Source of the DNA: an uncultured Clostridia bacterium
GTDB taxonomy: Bacteria; Bacillota; Clostridia; Oscillospirales; CAG-272
DNA length: 15,312 bases
Reading direction: 5' to 3'
Assembly (NCBI GenBank): GCA_904501865.1
Contig: CAJGCF010000035.1
Coordinates: 1 to 15,312 of the forward strand
The position numbers and the translations under genes are program-made. Below the pieces are notes generated by a model that was not told the DNA's origin, searched no databases, and was given only the letters and a program-made list of their open reading frames with translations. This document shows, piece after piece, positions 1 through 6,516 of this stretch. Position 1 is the first letter of the stretch; each line of letters begins with the position of its first letter.

Positions 1-1535
1 CTGAAAGCTACCTTGGCGACAAGGTAACAGAGGCTGTTATCACTGTTCCCGCATACTTCACAGACTCACAGCGCCAGGCAACAAAGGACGCAGGTAAAAT
101 CGCAGGTCTTGAGGTTAAGAGAATCATCAACGAGCCCACCGCAGCAGCTCTCGCTTACGGTATGGACAAGGAGACCGAGCAGAAGATCATGATCTACGAC
201 CTCGGCGGAGGTACCTTCGACGTATCTCTTCTCGAGATCTCCGACGGCGTTTTCGAGGTTCTTGCTACCGCAGGTAACAACAAGCTCGGCGGCGACGACT
301 TCGACCAGAGAATAATCAACTGGATGGCAGATAAGTTCAAGCAGGAGAACGGCATAGACCTCCGCAACGATAAGATGGTTCTCCAGAGACTCAAGGATGC
401 GGCAGAGAAGGCAAAGATAGAGCTTTCGGGAATGGCAAGCACAAACATCAACCTGCCCTTCATAACCGCTACCGCGGCAGGACCTCTTCACTTTGAGGCT
501 ACCTTGACAAGAGCAGAGTTCGATAAGCTTACCGCAGACCTCGTTGAAGCTACTATGGGCCCCACAAAGCAGGTCATCAGAGACTCGGGACTCTCTGTCG
601 GCGAGATAGATAAGATACTCCTCGTGGGCGGCTCTACAAGAATTCCCGCGGTTCAGGACGCGGTTAAGAAGTTCATCGGCAAGGAGCCCTTCAAGGGCAT
701 CAATCCCGACGAGTGCGTAGCAGTCGGCGCGGCTATTCAGGGCGGCGTTCTCGGCGGCGACGTAAAGGACCTTCTCCTTCTGGACGTAACCCCCCTCTCT
801 CTCGGTATCGAGACTATGGGAGGAGTGTTCAACAGAATAATTGACAGAAACACCACTATCCCTGTAAAGAAGAGCCAGATATACTCCACAGCGGCTGACG
901 GACAGACCTCTGTTGAGATACACGTGCTTCAGGGAGAGAGAGAGATGGCGGCATACAACACCACTCTCGGACGCTTCAGCCTTGACGGTATAGCTCCCGC
1001 TCCCCGCGGAATTCCTCAGATAGAGGTAACCTTTGACATTGACGCTAACGGTATCGTAAACGTTACCGCTTGCGACAAGGGCACGGGTAAGGAGCAGCAC
1101 ATCACCATCACCTCCTCCACCAATATGTCTCAGGAGGACATTGACAAGGCTATCAAGGACGCTGAAAAGTTCGCTGACGAGGACAAGAAGCAGAAGGAAG
1201 CTGTTGAGGTCAAGAACAGAGCTGACTCTATGATATTCCAGAGCGAAAAGACACTCGGTGAGCTTGGTGACAAGGTAGACGCGGCTGACAAGGCAGACGT
1301 TGAGGCGGCTATCGCAAAGCTCAAGGAGACCGTGAACAGCGGTGATACAGAGGCTATCAAGGCAGATACAGAGGCACTTGAAAAGTCCTTCTACAAGATA
1401 TCCGAAAAGCTTTATGCTCAGCAGCAGGCTCAGGGCGGTCAGGGCTTTGACCCCAATATGAACGGCCAAGGCGGCGCACAGGACGGTCAGTTCTACGACG
1501 CAAACTATGAGGATAACTCTAACAATAACCAGTAA
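1..1535 (+). CDS. dnaK: Chaperone protein DnaK (Hsp70), 5' end missing
   Basis: ATP-dependent Hsp70 chaperone of the cytosol; works with DnaJ and GrpE to fold or hold client proteins. The frame is open from base 3 (ESYLGDKVTEAVITVPAYF), so the gene starts before the window; 510 residues are visible and roughly the first 125 are missing. Visible Hsp70 landmarks are the EPTAAALAYG segment, the phosphate-2 loop IYDLGGGTFDVS, the adenosine motif LLVGGSTRIPA, and the interdomain linker with the start of the substrate domain (DLLLLDVTPLSLGIET). The C-terminal tail is rich in Q, G and N and ends DANYEDNSNNNQ. It lacks the acidic EEV-type ending common in bacterial DnaK. Codon choice is strongly biased (AAG, CTC, TTC, ACC), as expected for an abundant protein. 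dnaJ and prmA follow in the same direction; hrcA and grpE would be expected upstream but are outside the window. Identification is certain. Confidence 0.98.
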   Translation, partial: ESYLGDKVTEAVITVPAYFTDSQRQATKDAGKIAGLEVKRIINEPTAAALAYGMDKETEQKIMIYDLGGGTFDVSLLEISDGVFEVLATAGNNKLGGDDFDQRIINWMADKFKQENGIDLRNDKMVLQRLKDAAEKAKIELSGMASTNINLPFITATAAGPLHFEATLTRAEFDKLTADLVEATMGPTKQVIRDSGLSVGEIDKILLVGGSTRIPAVQDAVKKFIGKEPFKGINPDECVAVGAAIQGGVLGGDVKDLLLLDVTPLSLGIETMGGVFNRIIDRNTTIPVKKSQIYSTAADGQTSVEIHVLQGEREMAAYNTTLGRFSLDGIAPAPRGIPQIEVTFDIDANGIVNVTACDKGTGKEQHITITSSTNMSQEDIDKAIKDAEKFADEDKKQKEAVEVKNRADSMIFQSEKTLGELGDKVDAADKADVEAAIAKLKETVNSGDTEAIKADTEALEKSFYKISEKLYAQQQAQGGQGFDPNMNGQGGAQDGQFYDANYEDNSNNNQ

Positions 1536-1542
1536 TATCACA

Positions 1543-1573
1543 TATGGGAAAGCTCTGCAAGAGCTTTCCCATA
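1543..1573 (+). other. Strong hairpin just after dnaK
   Basis: A perfect 13-bp stem (TATGGGAAAGCTC at 1543-1555 with GAGCTTTCCCATA at 1561-1573) closes a 5-base loop (TGCAA), 7 bases after the dnaK stop. It is not followed by a T-run (the next bases are AGGTGTAAAAAC), so it is not a standard intrinsic terminator. It may protect the dnaK mRNA 3' end or mark a processing or partial-termination point that lets dnaK be expressed above dnaJ. The structure is seen; the role is inferred. Confidence 0.6.
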
Positions 1574-1610
1574 AGGTGTAAAAACATAAAATGACTTTTT
1601 GGTTAACTAT

Positions 1611-1678
1611 TTGAAAAGTTTTTGGAGAGGGTGCAGGGAGAAGCCTTTTTTCAAAAAGGTTTTCCCTGCATCTTTTCT
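1611..1678 (+). repeat. Probable dispersed intergenic hairpin element upstream of dnaJ
   Basis: The lead-in TTGAAAAGTTTTTGGAGAGG is followed by a long hairpin: TGCAGGGA (1632-1639) pairs with TCCCTGCA (1663-1670). The stem then continues through a G-T wobble, two A-T pairs, a bulged G, CC/GG and four T-A pairs, about 17 bp in all. The tail TCTTTTCT is moderately T-rich and the dnaJ ribosome site begins right after it. From memory, hairpins of this design (GGAGAGGGT lead, then a GGGA..CCTTTTT..AAAAAGG..TCCC stem) occur in many intergenic gaps of Ruminococcaceae-type genomes. That recollection is not checked here. It could be a weak terminator or attenuator, an mRNA processing site, or a MITE-like element. 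Confidence 0.5.
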
Positions 1679-1690
1679 AAGGAGTAAAAC

Positions 1691-2818
1691 ATGGCAGATA
1701 AAAGAGATTATTATGAGGTGTTGGGCGTCTCGAAGGGCGCGTCCGACACCGATATAAAGAAAGCGTACCGTTCGCTTGCTAAAAAATATCACCCCGACGT
1801 AAACCCGGGCAACACGGAGGCAGAGGCAAAGTTCAAAGAGGTCAACGAGGCATACGAGGTGCTTTCCGACCCACAGAAAAAATCCAAATACGACCAGTTT
1901 GGTCACGCGGCGTTCGATCCCTCGGCGGGAGCGGGCGGCTACGGCGGCTTTGGCGGCTTTGGTGGCGGCTTTGACGTTGATCTTGGTGATATTTTCGGAA
2001 GCTTTTTCGGAGGCGGCAGCTCTCGTCAGAGAAGAAACGGTCCTCAGCGCGGAGAGGATATCGAGGTGGATATCACCATAAGCTTTGAGGAGGCCGTCTT
2101 TGGTTGTAAAAAGGACATAAGCTTTGGACGGTACGGCAAGTGCGCAAAGTGTAACGGAAGCGGTGCCGAGAGCGGTACAGTCGAGACCTGTCCCACCTGT
2201 CGCGGCTCTGGACAGAGACGCGTTATGCAGAATCTTGGCGGAATGCAGTTCCAGACCACCACGACCTGCGATACCTGTCGCGGAACGGGCAGATATATAA
2301 AGAACCCCTGCCAGAAGTGCAAGGGCTCGGGTTTTGAGAGACAGACAAAGAATCTCTCCGTCAATATTCCCGCGGGAATAGATCACGGCAAGGGACTTAT
2401 AATGCGCGGCGAGGGCAACGAGGGCAAGAACGGAGGCCCTGCGGGCGACGTTCTTGTAATGGTCAGTGTGCGTCGCAGTCCCACCTTCAAGCGCGAGGGC
2501 TACAACCTTTACTGCGAGGTGCCGATAACTATGTCAGAGGCGGCTCTCGGAGCAGAGATAGAAATACCCACCCTTGAGGGCAGGGAAAAGCTGAGTATTC
2601 CCGAGGGAACTCAGACGGGAACGGTATTCCCGCTCAGACAGAGAGGAGTTCCTATGGTAAACTCCAGCCGTCGCGGTGACTTGTACGTAACTGTAAACGT
2701 TGAGATCCCCAAGAGCCTCAACGAAAAGCAGAAGGAGCTGCTCCGCGAGTTTGCAAAGGCGTGTGGAGAGAGCAATTACGCCAAGAAAAAGTCGTTTCTG
2801 AAGAAGGACAAGAAATAA
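1691..2818 (+). CDS. dnaJ: Chaperone protein DnaJ (Hsp40)
   Basis: Type I Hsp40 co-chaperone: binds unfolded clients and stimulates DnaK ATP hydrolysis. At 375 residues it has the usual family length and all canonical parts. The J-domain spans about residues 5-70 with the HPD motif at 34-36. A G/F-rich stretch at about 80-110 (GGYGGFGGFGGGF) follows. The zinc-binding region has four CxxCxGxG repeats starting at C151, C167, C193 and C207. The two-part substrate-binding C-terminal domain runs to about 345, and the tail is lysine-rich (KKKSFLKKDKK). The ATG at 1691 is preceded by AAGGAG at 1679-1684, a good ribosome site. It lies 155 bases after dnaK, an unusually long gap for this operon that holds two hairpins, and 23 bases before prmA. 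No separate promoter is evident. Identification is certain. Confidence 0.98.
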   Translation: MADKRDYYEVLGVSKGASDTDIKKAYRSLAKKYHPDVNPGNTEAEAKFKEVNEAYEVLSDPQKKSKYDQFGHAAFDPSAGAGGYGGFGGFGGGFDVDLGDIFGSFFGGGSSRQRRNGPQRGEDIEVDITISFEEAVFGCKKDISFGRYGKCAKCNGSGAESGTVETCPTCRGSGQRRVMQNLGGMQFQTTTTCDTCRGTGRYIKNPCQKCKGSGFERQTKNLSVNIPAGIDHGKGLIMRGEGNEGKNGGPAGDVLVMVSVRRSPTFKREGYNLYCEVPITMSEAALGAEIEIPTLEGREKLSIPEGTQTGTVFPLRQRGVPMVNSSRRGDLYVTVNVEIPKSLNEKQKELLREFAKACGESNYAKKKSFLKKDKK

Positions 2819-2841
2819 CAGATTATTTCGGAGAAAATGCA

Positions 2842-3807
2842 ATGTCAGATATAGATAAGGACTACCTTTGCGGAGATTTCGGCGAAGTCACGGAGTGGCT
2901 TCAGATAAAGGTCACGGTGCCCACACAGCGCCTTTACGAGCTGACGTCTCTTATGAGTATGATAAACAGCAATCTTTTGATAGAGGACTTAAGCGATATA
3001 GACCTTAAGACCTGCTACGGCGACCTTATTGACGAAAAGATACTGAACGCCGATAAATCTCACGCGTCGGTGTCTTATTTCGTACCGAAGGACGCCAATA
3101 TTGCGGACGATATGGCGTTTTTGCGAAACGGTCTTGCCTCGGCAGGGCTTGATGATGCGAAAATAGACGTCATAGGTCTTTGCGAGGAGGATTGGGCAAA
3201 CTCCTGGAAGGAGTTTTACAAGCCCTTCAAGATAGGAGATATCGTGATAGTCCCCGCGTGGGAGAAGTATCAGGCAAAGGACGGCGAGATAGTAGTCACT
3301 ATGGATCCGGGAATGGCGTTTGGCACGGGTACGCACGAGACCACAAGGCTCATAATAGGCCTTTTGCAAAAATACGTCAAAAAGGGCGATAGCTTGCTTG
3401 ATGTGGGTACGGGAAGTGGAATACTCGCTATATGCGGAGCAAAGCTCGGAGCAGAGTACTGCCGAGCCTACGATATAGACCCTATGAGCGTAAGAGTGGC
3501 TAACGAAAATATACGCGAGAGCGGTCTCGGTGATAAGATAAGGTGCGAGCAGAGTGACCTTCTCAAGCAGGTCAAAAACATCGCGGGCGGTTACGATATT
3601 ATTTGCGCTAACATAGTCGCGGATATCATTATCCGTATGACACCCGACGTAGCACCCTTTATGAGCGACAAGACAGTCCTGCTTGCCTCGGGTATTATAT
3701 CCGAGCGCTGTGATGACGTGGTCTCTTGCTTTGAAAAAAACGGATTCAGAATAATAGAGCGCGCCGAGGATAACGGCTGGTGCGCGTTGGCGGTAATGCT
3801 GAAATGA
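2842..3807 (+). CDS. prmA: Ribosomal protein L11 methyltransferase PrmA
   Basis: SAM-dependent enzyme that methylates ribosomal protein L11. The 321-residue product shows the family's N-terminal L11-recognition region (about 14-100), the marker block DPGMAFGTGTHETT (155-168), SAM motif I LLDVGTGSGILAI (185-197) and the ANIVADII segment (256-263), close to the family ANILA motif. The reading frame is open from 2761 inside dnaJ, but the ATG at 2842 is preferred. It gives the usual N-terminus, leaves a 23-base gap after dnaJ, and has GGAG at 2829-2832 upstream. The position right after dnaJ matches the Firmicutes dnaK-dnaJ-prmA order, so it is probably co-transcribed with the chaperones. rsmE, often next in this cluster, is absent: the strand continues into an unrelated LytTR operon. 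Confidence 0.95.
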   Translation: MSDIDKDYLCGDFGEVTEWLQIKVTVPTQRLYELTSLMSMINSNLLIEDLSDIDLKTCYGDLIDEKILNADKSHASVSYFVPKDANIADDMAFLRNGLASAGLDDAKIDVIGLCEEDWANSWKEFYKPFKIGDIVIVPAWEKYQAKDGEIVVTMDPGMAFGTGTHETTRLIIGLLQKYVKKGDSLLDVGTGSGILAICGAKLGAEYCRAYDIDPMSVRVANENIRESGLGDKIRCEQSDLLKQVKNIAGGYDIICANIVADIIIRMTPDVAPFMSDKTVLLASGIISERCDDVVSCFEKNGFRIIERAEDNGWCALAVMLK

Positions 3808-3816
3808 ACTTTTATC

Positions 3817-3851
3817 AGGGAGAGCAAGACTTAAAAAGCTTGACTCTCCCT
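3817..3851 (+). terminator. Weak candidate terminator or hairpin after prmA
   Basis: AGGGAGAGCAAG (3817-3828) pairs with CTTGACTCTCCCT (3839-3851), giving 12 bp with a single bulged A around an A-rich loop. It begins 9 bases after the prmA stop and before the promoter of the next operon, where the chaperone transcript should end. The following bases (TATCTGCTTGACG) contain only scattered Ts, so termination strength is doubtful. Confidence 0.45.
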
Positions 3852-3870
3852 TATCTGCTTGACGTGACGT

Positions 3871-3902
3871 TTTGACCTCAAAATTCTACCACTTGTGTCA
3901 AA
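3871..3902. promoter_or_regulatory. Inverted repeat upstream of the LytTR-operon promoter
   Basis: TTTGAC at 3871-3876 and GTCAAA at 3897-3902 form an inverted repeat 20 bases apart. The repeat ends 4 bases before the -35 box of the LytTR operon. A smaller palindrome, TTTTGA-CC-TCAAAA (3870-3883), overlaps the left arm. Between the arms, ACCACTTGTGTC (3888-3899) loosely resembles LytTR-type half-sites such as the VirR box (CCAGTT..). The placement fits an activator or autoregulatory site, but no regulator is shown to bind it. Confidence 0.3.
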
Positions 3903-3906
3903 CCTA

Positions 3907-3935
3907 TTTACAAGACTCCAAAAAAATGTTAAAAT
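3907..3935 (+). promoter_or_regulatory. Sigma-A promoter of the LytTR/LiaF-like operon
   Basis: TTTACA (3907-3912), a 17-base spacer and TAAAAT (3930-3935) match five of six bases in each sigma-A box with ideal spacing. Transcription would start near 3942, leaving a leader of about 30 bases that contains the ribosome site AGGGAGG before the TTG start at 3971. Confidence 0.65.
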
Positions 3936-3970
3936 AAAATTGCTATGAAGGGAGAAGGGAGGCGAGCACC

Positions 3971-4429
3971 TTGAGGATAAGGACAGAAATATGTGACGAG
4001 GGATGCGACGAGATAATAATTCGTTGCAGTTCGCAAACAAATCGAATAAAAAACATAGAAACGGTGCTTGAGAGCCTTCTTATGAGTGAGCGGGAGATGA
4101 CACTTCAGCTCTCCGGTACGGAATATTACGTTCCGATAAAGGAAATTTTGTTTTTCGAGGCGTTTGACGGCAAGGTGTACTCTCACACCGCCGAGCGAAT
4201 GTATATGACGCCGTACAAGCTCTTTGAGCTTGAGAACATAATGCCGTCAAGCTTTGTAAGGATATCAAAATCCACCATCGCAAATATAATGCTCATTACC
4301 TCGCTCCACCGTGAGATAGTGGGAAATGGCGAGATAAGCTTCCGCGGTTGTGAAAAAAAGGCTTATTTTTCAAGAGGATATTACAAGGTCTTAAGAGACA
4401 AAATTGATGAAATGAGGTTGGGAAAATGA
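3971..4429 (+). CDS. LytTR-domain DNA-binding transcriptional regulator
   Basis: A 152-residue regulator with a LytTR DNA-binding domain at about residues 50-148. Family signatures are the YYVPIKEILFFEA strand segment, FVRISKSTIANI (95-106) and the closing YFSRGYYKVLRDKI (132-145). There is no receiver domain: residues 1-45 are a short charged region of unclear fold, so this is the stand-alone LytTR type rather than a two-component response regulator. Translation starts at TTG 3971, with AGGGAGG at 3956-3962 about 8 bases upstream; the rare start codon may limit the dose. The stop overlaps the next gene's start (ATGA, 4426-4429), so the two are translationally coupled. Such short LytTR proteins are often paired with a small membrane protein and control their own operon. 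Target genes and signal here are unknown. Confidence 0.88.
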   Translation: MRIRTEICDEGCDEIIIRCSSQTNRIKNIETVLESLLMSEREMTLQLSGTEYYVPIKEILFFEAFDGKVYSHTAERMYMTPYKLFELENIMPSSFVRISKSTIANIMLITSLHREIVGNGEISFRGCEKKAYFSRGYYKVLRDKIDEMRLGK

Positions 4430-5124
4430 AAACTGGAAAGATTTTTTGGGGCGTTGGACTTATACTGGTAGCCGTGGCTCTTATACTTGACGCACTCGGA
4501 GTTCTTGCTCCTATTACAAGCGTAGTGGGGGATATATCACTGCTTGCTGTCCTCGCGGCTCTGCTGCTTCTGTCTTACGCTATCTCCAAGCTGTGTAGCG
4601 GAAAGGTGGGAGAGATATTTATTCCTCTGTCGCTTATATTTATGCTTTTTGAGAAAAATATCGCTATACTCTGTGGTCTGAATGATACTAACATAATTAA
4701 TAACGGATTGCTTATCGGTTGCGCGGCTTTGCTCTGGATAGGCTTTTCAATACTTTTTTCCGGGCACAGACACGAACGCGTAGAAAACGGTAACGTACGA
4801 GTAAAGTCAGGCTCAAATCTCACCTCAAGCGTGACGTATATCGATGCCGCAAGCTTTGGTGAGGAGAGCGTGGAGAATAATCTCGGCTCACTCGTGGTAA
4901 GATTTGAAAACGTGGACGAATACAAGGGCGGCGGAGTGCTTGACGTTGACAACAATCTCGGTTCTACCGTAATAGAAGTGCCTTCAAGCTGGAGATTCGT
5001 GGTGAACATAGACAACGGTCTTGGAAGCATTTCCGCGCCGAGCGAGGCAGGAGATGCAGATGCCCCTCTGCTCTTGATAAAGGGAGACAACAACCTCGGC
5101 TCCGTGTCTATTAGATTTGTATAA
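4426..5124 (+). CDS. LiaF-like membrane protein
   Basis: A 232-residue protein with four predicted membrane helices (about 7-27, 36-56, 63-82, 92-112), then a soluble domain of about 115 residues. In that domain a short unit recurs four times: NNLGS at 151, NNLGS at 176, NGLGS at 197 and NNLGS at 222. Each precedes a beta-type strand (SLVVRF, STVIEV, SISAP, SVSIRF). This matches the LiaF C-terminal type of domain, also annotated as cell wall-active antibiotic response. LiaF in Bacillus restrains an envelope-stress kinase; the partner here is a LytTR protein instead of LiaRS. The ATG at 4426 overlaps the regulator's stop. The likely job is inner-membrane sensing or control of the LytTR protein, but that is inferred from pairing, not seen. 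The gene is followed after 10 bases by a strong terminator. Confidence 0.8.
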   Translation: MKTGKIFWGVGLILVAVALILDALGVLAPITSVVGDISLLAVLAALLLLSYAISKLCSGKVGEIFIPLSLIFMLFEKNIAILCGLNDTNIINNGLLIGCAALLWIGFSILFSGHRHERVENGNVRVKSGSNLTSSVTYIDAASFGEESVENNLGSLVVRFENVDEYKGGGVLDVDNNLGSTVIEVPSSWRFVVNIDNGLGSISAPSEAGDADAPLLLIKGDNNLGSVSIRFV

Positions 5125-5134
5125 AATAAGCGTC

Positions 5135-5163
5135 AAAAAAGCCTCGCGGTAGCGAGGCTTTTT
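5135..5163. terminator. Bidirectional intrinsic terminator
   Basis: AAAAAA, then GCCTCGC (5141-5147), loop GGTA, GCGAGGC (5152-5158), then TTTTT. The flanking A-run and T-run make it work for both strands. It should end the LytTR/LiaF-like operon on the plus strand and the ABC-transporter operon on the minus strand, whose last stop codon is at 5169. Confidence 0.93.
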
Positions 5164-5168
5164 GTGCT

Positions 5169-5750
5169 TTATATTCGTATGATCTTTGAGCCGAGCGATT
5201 CGGCATGTTTTTCATTATGTGTGACGACAAGCAGTATTTTGTCCTCTGAGAAGCTTTTGAGCAGAGCAAGCATTTTCTCTGCGGTATCGTCGTCGAGAGC
5301 AGAGAAGGGCTCGTCGAGCAGGAGAAGAGATGCCCCCGATGCCTCCGCGTAGGCTAAAAAGCGTGCAAGAGCAACGCGTTGCTTCATTCCCCCCGAGAGC
5401 TCGTGGGGCATTTTTTGGCTATCTCCTTTGAGCGATAGCCCGACTGCCTCAAAATACTTGTCGGCAAGGTGAGCTCTATCCGCACCGAGCGGCACGCGCA
5501 CGTTGTCAATAGCATTCTTCCAAGGCAATAGCCTCGGCTCTTGAAACATAACAGCGATATTCTCGCCGTGAGTCGTGACAGAACCGCTATCACACACCTC
5601 AAGCCCTGCGATAATACGCAAAAGCGTGGTCTTTCCGCAGCCCGAGCCGCCCATGACAACTATGCGGTCGTGGGTGTTAGCAGAGAATGAGAGAGAGCAG
5701 AGCACCGTCTTGTCATCGTAGCTTTTTGAGAGATTTTTAATGTCAAGCAT
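5169..5750 (-). CDS. ABC transporter ATPase, NitT/TauT (SsuB/TauB-like) family
   Basis: Cytoplasmic ATP-hydrolysing subunit of an importer. The 193-residue protein has Walker A GGSGCGKT (34-41), a Q-loop of the SsuB/TauB kind (FQEPRLLPW, Q70), signature LSGGMKQR (118-125), Walker B LLLLDEPF (D146, E147) and the switch histidine in VTHNE (H178). It is short, since family members are commonly about 240-260 residues: it stops soon after the H-loop and lacks the usual C-terminal extension, but no catalytic motif is missing. A GTG at 5759 is also in frame. The ATG at 5750 is preferred because GGAGG lies 8 bases upstream and the protein then begins MLDIKNLSKSY as relatives do. It overlaps the permease stop by 8 bases. 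Last gene of the four-gene operon; the bidirectional terminator follows. The substrate is not deducible. Confidence 0.93.
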   Translation of the reverse strand: MLDIKNLSKSYDDKTVLCSLSFSANTHDRIVVMGGSGCGKTTLLRIIAGLEVCDSGSVTTHGENIAVMFQEPRLLPWKNAIDNVRVPLGADRAHLADKYFEAVGLSLKGDSQKMPHELSGGMKQRVALARFLAYAEASGASLLLLDEPFSALDDDTAEKMLALLKSFSEDKILLVVTHNEKHAESLGSKIIRI

Positions 5751-6516
5751 TAGCTCCACCTCCCATCTTTTCCGATGAATAAGAGCTCAACGCCGAGCTT
5801 ATAAAAAAGACCAATACTTTCTCAATTATGACACTCAGTATTATAACCACTGCCGTCCACGCAAACAGGTCGACGGTTTCAAGCATATATTTTGCCTCGA
5901 ATATCTGTTTTCCGATAGACACGAGGGGCTGAAGCAGTACCTCGGCAGCTATTCCCGCCTTCCAGGACATTCCGAGAGAGGAGCGCAGAGAGGAGAGAAA
6001 ATAGGGATAGACCGAGGGCATATAGATATGCTTTATTTTTTTGGCACGGGTCATTTTATATGCGTCTGCCATCTCAAGCAGAGCCTTGTCGGTCTGCAAG
6101 AATCCCGTTTCTATGTTCGACCAAACCACAGGAATGACCATAATTGCGGCTATCACAACAGGCGCGAGATCTCGGCTTATCCAAAGCACGAGAAGTATTA
6201 TAAATGACGCCACGGGAGTTGAGCGGACTATTGCGAGCATAGGAGAGAAAAAGTCTCTTGCTATGCGGCAGAAAGCCGTCAGAGTGCCGCCGAGCGCTCC
6301 TATAAGTATACCGATGACCATTCCCGCGACCACTCGCAAAAGCGATATCCCGAGGGTTTTGTAAAATTCCCGGCTCACGCAAAGTTCAAAGAGACGGACA
6401 AGCACCGCCAGCGGCGCGGGGAAGAGCAGTTCTTGCCCCACGACCATAGCGACTATCTGCCACACCGCAAGCCATATCAGCGTGATGAGGGAGTATTTTA
6501 GAATGTTTTTTATCAT
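5743..6516 (-). CDS. ABC transporter permease, NitT/TauT (SsuC/TauC-like) family
   Basis: Inner-membrane channel subunit of a BPD-type importer, 257 residues with about six hydrophobic helices (clearest at about 8-27, 58-82, 97-113, 117-132, and 216-241). The EAA loop that docks the ATPase is EMADAYKMTRAKKIKHIYMPS (148-168), in the usual place between later helices. N-terminal residues LFPAPLAVL resemble the FPSP-type motif of SsuC/TauC relatives. The start codon overlaps the binding-protein stop (ATGA, 6513-6516) and no good ribosome site precedes it, so translation probably depends on coupling to the upstream gene. The gene for the ATPase overlaps its own stop. A single permease suggests a homodimer in the transporter. 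Confidence 0.93.
   Translation of the reverse strand: MIKNILKYSLITLIWLAVWQIVAMVVGQELLFPAPLAVLVRLFELCVSREFYKTLGISLLRVVAGMVIGILIGALGGTLTAFCRIARDFFSPMLAIVRSTPVASFIILLVLWISRDLAPVVIAAIMVIPVVWSNIETGFLQTDKALLEMADAYKMTRAKKIKHIYMPSVYPYFLSSLRSSLGMSWKAGIAAEVLLQPLVSIGKQIFEAKYMLETVDLFAWTAVVIILSVIIEKVLVFFISSALSSYSSEKMGGGANA

Noticed and set aside
66..1541. A 491-codon open frame on the minus strand opposite dnaK
   Set aside because: It is a shadow of strongly biased codon use in dnaK. The translation is a low-complexity L/V/C-rich string with no recognisable domain, and the plus-strand gene is certain.
1607..2386. A 259-codon minus-strand frame opposite dnaJ
   Set aside because: It begins within dnaJ and runs into the hairpin region; composition and lack of motifs mark it as a shadow.
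2761..2841. Longer N-terminus for prmA beginning inside dnaJ
   Set aside because: It would overlap dnaJ by 58 bases. ATG 2842 has a ribosome site and gives the usual family start.
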